From JAAUSY01 sp964526735 (GTDB lineage Bacteria > Chloroflexota > Chloroflexia > Chloroflexales > Chloroflexaceae), in NCBI GenBank assembly GCA_964526735.1, contig CAZGLO010000037.1, forward strand, positions 1 through 35,114: 35,114 nt of DNA, written 5' to 3'. The translations under genes and the position numbers were made by a program. Shown piece by piece: positions 31,199 through 35,114 of the stretch. The notes under the pieces are model-generated. The model was not told the origin of the DNA and did no database searches. It was given only the letters and a program-made list of their open reading frames with translations. The number at the start of each line of letters is the position of its first letter. Positions within the stretch are counted from its first letter, which is position 1.

Positions 31199-33022
31199 TT
31201 ACGGGTGATCACGCCGATGACGCAACGACCACAGCAATGCCAAAGCCGCCGCCACCCATGCCCGCGATGCATCTTTGTCGTGGCCCTTGAGCCGCAGCTG
31301 CACACCACCCAAGAACAGCCCACTCGCCACAATCCCCCCTGCTAAGCGGTCTGTCGAGTGCTCAACGCGCCGAACCATCCGCTCAATGCGCCCAAACTCA
31401 ACGCGTGTCCGTATTTCGCCGCGGTTGGCGGCCTTATAATAGGCATCCATTTGGCGCGGCAGAGTGAGCAAAATCTGCCCCAACTCCTGCGCCTCCTTCT
31501 GGATGGCCTGGAACCAATTCCCGTCTTCGCGCTCGTTGTCAAGCATCTTGCGGGCAAAGGGCCGCAACGACTCAAAGAGGTTGATTTGCGGGTCGATCTC
31601 GGTCGCCAGCCCGCTCACCATACTAATCGCCCGCCCAAGATAGAGCAGGTCTTGCGGGATTTGGAAGGGCAAATCGTAGACGAGATCGCGCGTCTCCTCA
31701 AAAATCTCCTCCACATCGAGGTTGTTGATCTCTTGCACCGAGCGGTCATATGAATGCCGCAGCATCACCTGGATGGCCTGCACGATGGGCCGCCGGTCGG
31801 CACCTGAGCGGAACATCTTCAGCTCATACAGCGCGTCTACGATGCGTTCGGCATTGTTCGTTGCCAGCCCCAAAATACCACTACGGACGGTCTCCATCGT
31901 CGTGGGTGGCAGTTCGCTGACCATCCCAAAATCGACAAAAATGAGCGTAAATGGCGTGCCGCCGTTCGACTCGCGGCCGTTGGTTGTCCACGACATGGTG
32001 CGCAGGGTGTCAGCCTCCATCACGACGGGCGGCTTTGAGGGCGCTTCGGGGTCGATGTGGACAAAGAGATTTCCGGGGTGTGGGTCGGCATGGAAGAAGC
32101 CGTCGATAAAGAGCTGCTTGAGGTAGGTCTGGTTGAGCCGATCGGCAAGCTCGTGGCTATCGATGCCCGCCTCTTTGAGCGCCTCTCTATCGGTGATTTT
32201 GATGCCGGAAATGCGCTCCATCACCAGGACGCGGCGGGTTGTCGCCTCTTTGATGGGATAGGGCACGTAAATGCCTTGCACACCCTCAAAGTTTTCTCGG
32301 AAACGCTCCGCATTGTTGGCTTCCTGGATGTAATCAAGCTCACGCCGCAGCACGCGGGCAAATTCCTCGTGAAGCGCCATCACATCCGCGCGCTTCTTGA
32401 CCGCCGAATAGTCCTTGATAAGGCGCAATACCCACTCCACTGCGCTGAGGTCGACCGCGATGATCTCTTCAATGTGGGGCCGCTGCACCTTCACCGCGAC
32501 TTGGGTGCCATCGTGGAGCGTGGCAAAATGCACCTGCCCAAGTGATGCTGCCGCCACACACTCTTGGTCGAAGTGGCGGAAGACTTTGTGGATAGGGCGG
32601 CCAAAATCCTCCTCAATCAGCTTGAGGACGTGGGAGACTGGCGCAGGAGGAACCTCATCCTGCAGACCGGCAAGCTCAAACCGTATCTCATCGGGGATGA
32701 TATCGGCACGGGAGCTGAGAAATTGCCCAAACTTAATCTGCATCCCGCCCATATCAACGGCAAGCCGGCGGAAGCTCCGTGCCACAAACACCCATCGTTG
32801 CATGGCGGTGCGGCGGACATACCAACGGGTCAGCCGAAACCGCGCCAGAAAGATATCCCACACATAGGTCTGCGCCACCACGCCCAAAAAGAAGAATAAC
32901 CCGCGGAGAAAGCGAATGCGAGGGCGGAAGGTTGGCTGTGTGGCGGTATGACGCGCCGTGCGGTGGGATGACCGCGGTGGCTGTTGGGTTGTCTTTTCCT
33001 GATGTATACTCGTTTTCTGCAC
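31199..33022 (-). CDS. ABC1/UbiB family atypical kinase, long form
   Basis: A second ABC1 family member (607 residues). Signature KFGQFLSSRADIIPDE at about 97-112, AAASLGQVHFATLHDG, VAVKVQRP, HADPHPGNLFV and VDFGMVSELPP are present. Between HADPHPGN and DFG lies an insert of about 30 residues (region SKPPVVMEADTLRTMSW) not seen in the first copy at 23818-25494. A hydrophobic region before residue 60 and one at the C-terminus may anchor it. The start is GTG at 33022 with AGGG about 7 bases upstream. Probably acts on quinone or membrane lipid metabolism; the substrate is unknown. Confidence 0.9.
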   Translation of the reverse strand: MQKTSIHQEKTTQQPPRSSHRTARHTATQPTFRPRIRFLRGLFFFLGVVAQTYVWDIFLARFRLTRWYVRRTAMQRWVFVARSFRRLAVDMGGMQIKFGQFLSSRADIIPDEIRFELAGLQDEVPPAPVSHVLKLIEEDFGRPIHKVFRHFDQECVAAASLGQVHFATLHDGTQVAVKVQRPHIEEIIAVDLSAVEWVLRLIKDYSAVKKRADVMALHEEFARVLRRELDYIQEANNAERFRENFEGVQGIYVPYPIKEATTRRVLVMERISGIKITDREALKEAGIDSHELADRLNQTYLKQLFIDGFFHADPHPGNLFVHIDPEAPSKPPVVMEADTLRTMSWTTNGRESNGGTPFTLIFVDFGMVSELPPTTMETVRSGILGLATNNAERIVDALYELKMFRSGADRRPIVQAIQVMLRHSYDRSVQEINNLDVEEIFEETRDLVYDLPFQIPQDLLYLGRAISMVSGLATEIDPQINLFESLRPFARKMLDNEREDGNWFQAIQKEAQELGQILLTLPRQMDAYYKAANRGEIRTRVEFGRIERMVRRVEHSTDRLAGGIVASGLFLGGVQLRLKGHDKDASRAWVAAALALLWSLRHRRDHP

Positions 33023-33155
33023 GAAAGACCCTATATTGTTCCGAGACGAGCGACGTTCTCTTACACATTCCTAATATCTTATCCGTATAGTACCATATTT
33101 TTGTTTGGCCGTGTGGCGGTGGCAATGAGAAGCGACGATAGGCCAATGAAAGGCA

Positions 33156-34304
33156 TTAGTGAGGACGCTGCCCCACCTGCTTATACACCGCCAACGTCCG
33201 TTCTGCCGCCTGCTTCCACGTAAACCGCTGTGCTTGTGCTATCCCCCGTTCCCGCAGATCGGCGGCGAGGTCAACATCATCCAGCAGCCGCATAATCGCG
33301 TTGGCAAAGCCTTCGGCGTCGTGCGGGCTGACCATCAACCCCGCCTCGCCAACCACCTCCGGCAAGCTAGAGCTGTTTGACGCAACCACAGGCGTTCCGC
33401 AGGCCATCGCTTCGAGCGGCGGCATGCCAAAGCCTTCGTAGATGGAAGGGAAGACAAAGACGCTCGCAGCCGCATACCACAGCGGCAGGTCTTCCTCATC
33501 AAGGTAGCCCGCAAACCGCACACGGTCTTGCAAACCCAACTCCTCAAGCCGCCGAAAGACTGGCTCATACATCCATCCTTTCCCGCCCCCAATGACGAGC
33601 GGGATTGTGCGGCCCTTGCGCTCTTTCAAGATGCGGTCGTAGGCCTCAAGTAGGGTAATAATGTTCTTGCGCGGCTCTAAGGTGCCAACATAAAGGATAA
33701 ATTGCTCTGGTAGGTTCTTGATGCGCCGAAATGCTTCAAGTGTGGCGGTCTCTGGCGGGCGAAAATGCTCCCGCGGCGCATCGTAGGTCACGGTAATGCG
33801 CTCTTCCGGCACGCCGATCAGTCCCGCCACCTCTCGCTTGGTATGCTCGGAGACGGCAAAGATATGAGCCGCTTTGCGGGCACTGATGCGAGTGGCAAAG
33901 TCAAGGTAGGTGCGGTTGTATGAGCGGAAGGTCTGCGGGAAACGGATAAATGCCAGATCGTGCACGGTGATGACCGTCGGCACAGGAGAGGCAAACGGCG
34001 CGACATTGAGCATACCATGGAAGAGATCTGCCCCAATCGCGTGCATCAGGAGCGGGGCGAAAAACTGCTCCCAAGGGATGCGCACCCGCGGGTTGATAGT
34101 TGGGAAGAAACTTGGGTGAACGGCGATGTGCGGGGGAAGCCCCAACGCCTCCCCAGTGAGGCCGCGGGTGGTGTAAATACTGTAGCGGTTGCTTCGGTCG
34201 AGGCGGGCAAGCTGCTGCAAAAGCTGCTCGATGTAGTGGGAGACCCCCGCACGACGAAACGAACGGCTATGTGCTACGAGATGGGCGTTGATCGCAATAT
34301 GCAT
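33156..34304 (-). CDS. GT4 family glycosyltransferase
   Basis: Retaining GT-B glycosyltransferase. The N-terminal domain has an AGVSHYIEQLL motif near 19-29 and VITVHDLAF; the C-terminal domain has YVGTLEPRKN and the nucleotide-sugar site FPSIYEGFGMPPLEAMACG with its Glu-x7-Glu pattern. Such enzymes build surface or extracellular polysaccharide, or glycolipids; donor and acceptor cannot be assigned. Length 382 is typical. It starts 45 bases after lepB, with no strong ribosome binding site before the ATG at 34304. Confidence 0.92.
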   Translation of the reverse strand: MHIAINAHLVAHSRSFRRAGVSHYIEQLLQQLARLDRSNRYSIYTTRGLTGEALGLPPHIAVHPSFFPTINPRVRIPWEQFFAPLLMHAIGADLFHGMLNVAPFASPVPTVITVHDLAFIRFPQTFRSYNRTYLDFATRISARKAAHIFAVSEHTKREVAGLIGVPEERITVTYDAPREHFRPPETATLEAFRRIKNLPEQFILYVGTLEPRKNIITLLEAYDRILKERKGRTIPLVIGGGKGWMYEPVFRRLEELGLQDRVRFAGYLDEEDLPLWYAAASVFVFPSIYEGFGMPPLEAMACGTPVVASNSSSLPEVVGEAGLMVSPHDAEGFANAIMRLLDDVDLAADLRERGIAQAQRFTWKQAAERTLAVYKQVGQRPH

Positions 34305-34349
34305 GTTATAATGCCGTCAGTAGATTTCACCGAATCTTACCACAGGATG

Positions 34350-35042
34350 CTAGTTAGAGGCATATGAAGGATGTGGAATGATCCCCAGGTCGTTCGTCGG
34401 GTAGTACAACACCCACGCTTGCCCAATAACATGGTCAAGGGACAGGGAATCCCACTCACGCGAATCGCTACTGTTCCCACGGTTATCACCCATGACGAAG
34501 ATGGTACCCGGCGGCACGACCACCGGCCCGCGGTCGCATTTGCTGCCGGTGTTGCAGTAGGTGGGGTTGCTCGGCATGGTGTCGTTGTTGATCAGATACG
34601 GCTCTTCTAGCCGTTGGTCATCAACATAGACAAAGCCATCGCGGACTTCGATGGTTTCGCCGGGTAGGCCAATCACGCGCTTGATGTAGTCTTTGCTGGG
34701 GTCTTTGGGATATTCAAAGACGACGATATCGCCACGTTCTGGCATCCCCAAGGGGTAAACCACACGTGGGGAAAGATGTTCGTAGCCGGGGAGCAGTCGC
34801 ATCGGTGCATTGAGGTCGAAATGAAAGTAGACCAGCTTGTTGACCAAGATATATTGCCCCCCATGCAGCGATGGTTCCATACTGGAGCCTTCGATCTTAA
34901 AGTTTTGCACCATGCTTCGGACGATCACGAAGACCAGCAAGATATAGATCGCCGTCTCCAGCAGCTCTTTGGCGGCGCTGCGGATGGTCAGCGTGGGGTT
35001 TGGTTCTGAATCTTGTATATCGAGATATTCCCATGTATTCAT
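34350..35042 (-). CDS. lepB: signal peptidase I
   Basis: Membrane serine protease that removes signal peptides from exported proteins. One hydrophobic segment at about 28-46 is followed by catalytic Ser54 (GSSMEPS), Lys121 (DYIKRVIG, the general base) and the box E motif GDNRGNSSDSR near residue 185. An insert holding a Cys pair (YCNTGSKC) precedes box E. Length 230 is close to single-anchor Gram-positive-type enzymes. GGTGAG lies 9 bases before the ATG at 35042. It is the first gene of the minus-strand run at the right edge. Confidence 0.95.
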   Translation of the reverse strand: MNTWEYLDIQDSEPNPTLTIRSAAKELLETAIYILLVFVIVRSMVQNFKIEGSSMEPSLHGGQYILVNKLVYFHFDLNAPMRLLPGYEHLSPRVVYPLGMPERGDIVVFEYPKDPSKDYIKRVIGLPGETIEVRDGFVYVDDQRLEEPYLINNDTMPSNPTYCNTGSKCDRGPVVVPPGTIFVMGDNRGNSSDSREWDSLSLDHVIGQAWVLYYPTNDLGIIPHPSYASN

Positions 35043-35068
35043 ATTACATCACTCACCTTAGTCAGCTA

Positions 35069-35089
35069 CCCAGGGCTAAAGCACCTGGG
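35069..35089. repeat. palindrome at right edge, IS-end-like
   Basis: CCCAGG (35069-35074) pairs with CCTGGG (35084-35089), with an inner GC/GC pair around TAAA. The following TTGTGCTCGCTCC resembles sequence I associate with ends of TnpB-bearing elements. An alternative stem AGCAC/GTGCT (35080-35084 with 35093-35097) overlaps it. It lies 26 bases upstream of the lepB ATG. The assignment to an IS is tentative. Confidence 0.4.
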
Positions 35090-35114
35090 CTTGTGCTCGC
35101 TCCTCCACCCGTCG

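Noticed and set aside
31178..31203. Hairpin followed by TTTTT on the plus strand (GGCTTC..GAAGGCC)
   Set aside because: It has the shape of an intrinsic terminator, but for the plus strand, where nothing is transcribed nearby; the adjacent genes are on the minus strand.

Overview
The window is about 35 kb of gene-dense DNA from a bacterium that fixes CO2 by the Calvin-Benson-Bassham (CBB) cycle. Nearly every gene lies on the minus strand. The plus-strand exceptions are a three-gene block at about 23.4-26.0 kb and a transposon remnant at about 16.2-17.1 kb. A red-type (form IC/ID) RubisCO with CbbX, two tandem class II-like phosphoribulokinases, heme A synthase, a membrane cytochrome c and a class II aldolase fit a filamentous Chloroflexota lineage such as the CBB-using Oscillochloridaceae. 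That assignment is an inference from gene content, since no marker was searched against a database.

Layout (transcription mostly right to left). 0-8.2 kb: the CBB cluster fba, glpX, rbcL, rbcS, cbbX, prk, prk, rpiA, preceded by a candidate extended -10 promoter and a long palindrome. 8.5-10.9 kb: Bax-inhibitor-1 family protein, a small zinc ribbon protein translationally coupled to ftsY, and an FmdB-type zinc ribbon protein. 10.9-16.2 kb: fused NAD(P)HX epimerase/dehydratase, heme A synthase, membrane cytochrome c and a FecR-like membrane protein. 16.2-17.1 kb: a decayed IS200/IS605-type element with an N-terminally truncated TnpB. 17.1-23.1 kb: ROK sugar kinase, parvulin-type lipoprotein, lepA and hisS. 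23.4-26.0 kb (plus strand): diacylglycerol/undecaprenol kinase, a UbiB/ABC1 kinase and a DUF123 GIY-YIG protein. 26.0-29.4 kb: a ferrous iron uptake operon (feoA, His-rich feoA, feoB G-domain, feoB membrane part, feoC) with a near-consensus promoter and paired DtxR-like sites. 29.5-35.0 kb: TPR protein, second ABC1 kinase, GT4 glycosyltransferase and signal peptidase I. Palindromes resembling IS ends sit at both window edges, so this may be a contig that stopped at repeats.

How the genes work together: rbcL/rbcS with CbbX (activase), the phosphoribulokinases (RuBP supply), RpiA (ribose-5-P/ribulose-5-P), GlpX (FBP/SBP phosphatase) and Fba cover carboxylation and much of regeneration. Transketolase, PGK, GAPDH and a CbbR regulator are not in the window. 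The feo operon supplies Fe2+, and CtaA and the cytochrome c point to an aa3-type respiratory chain.

The most notable observations are: the diverged tandem prk pair; feoB split exactly between its G domain and its GDI/membrane part in a chain of ATGA overlaps; a heme A synthase lacking both N-terminal heme-ligand histidines; a ROK kinase lacking its zinc loop; a 66-bp array of six 11-bp repeats between hisS and lepA; and a recurring set of 7- to 9-bp tandem repeats inside unrelated genes. I found no rRNA, tRNA or CRISPR array.
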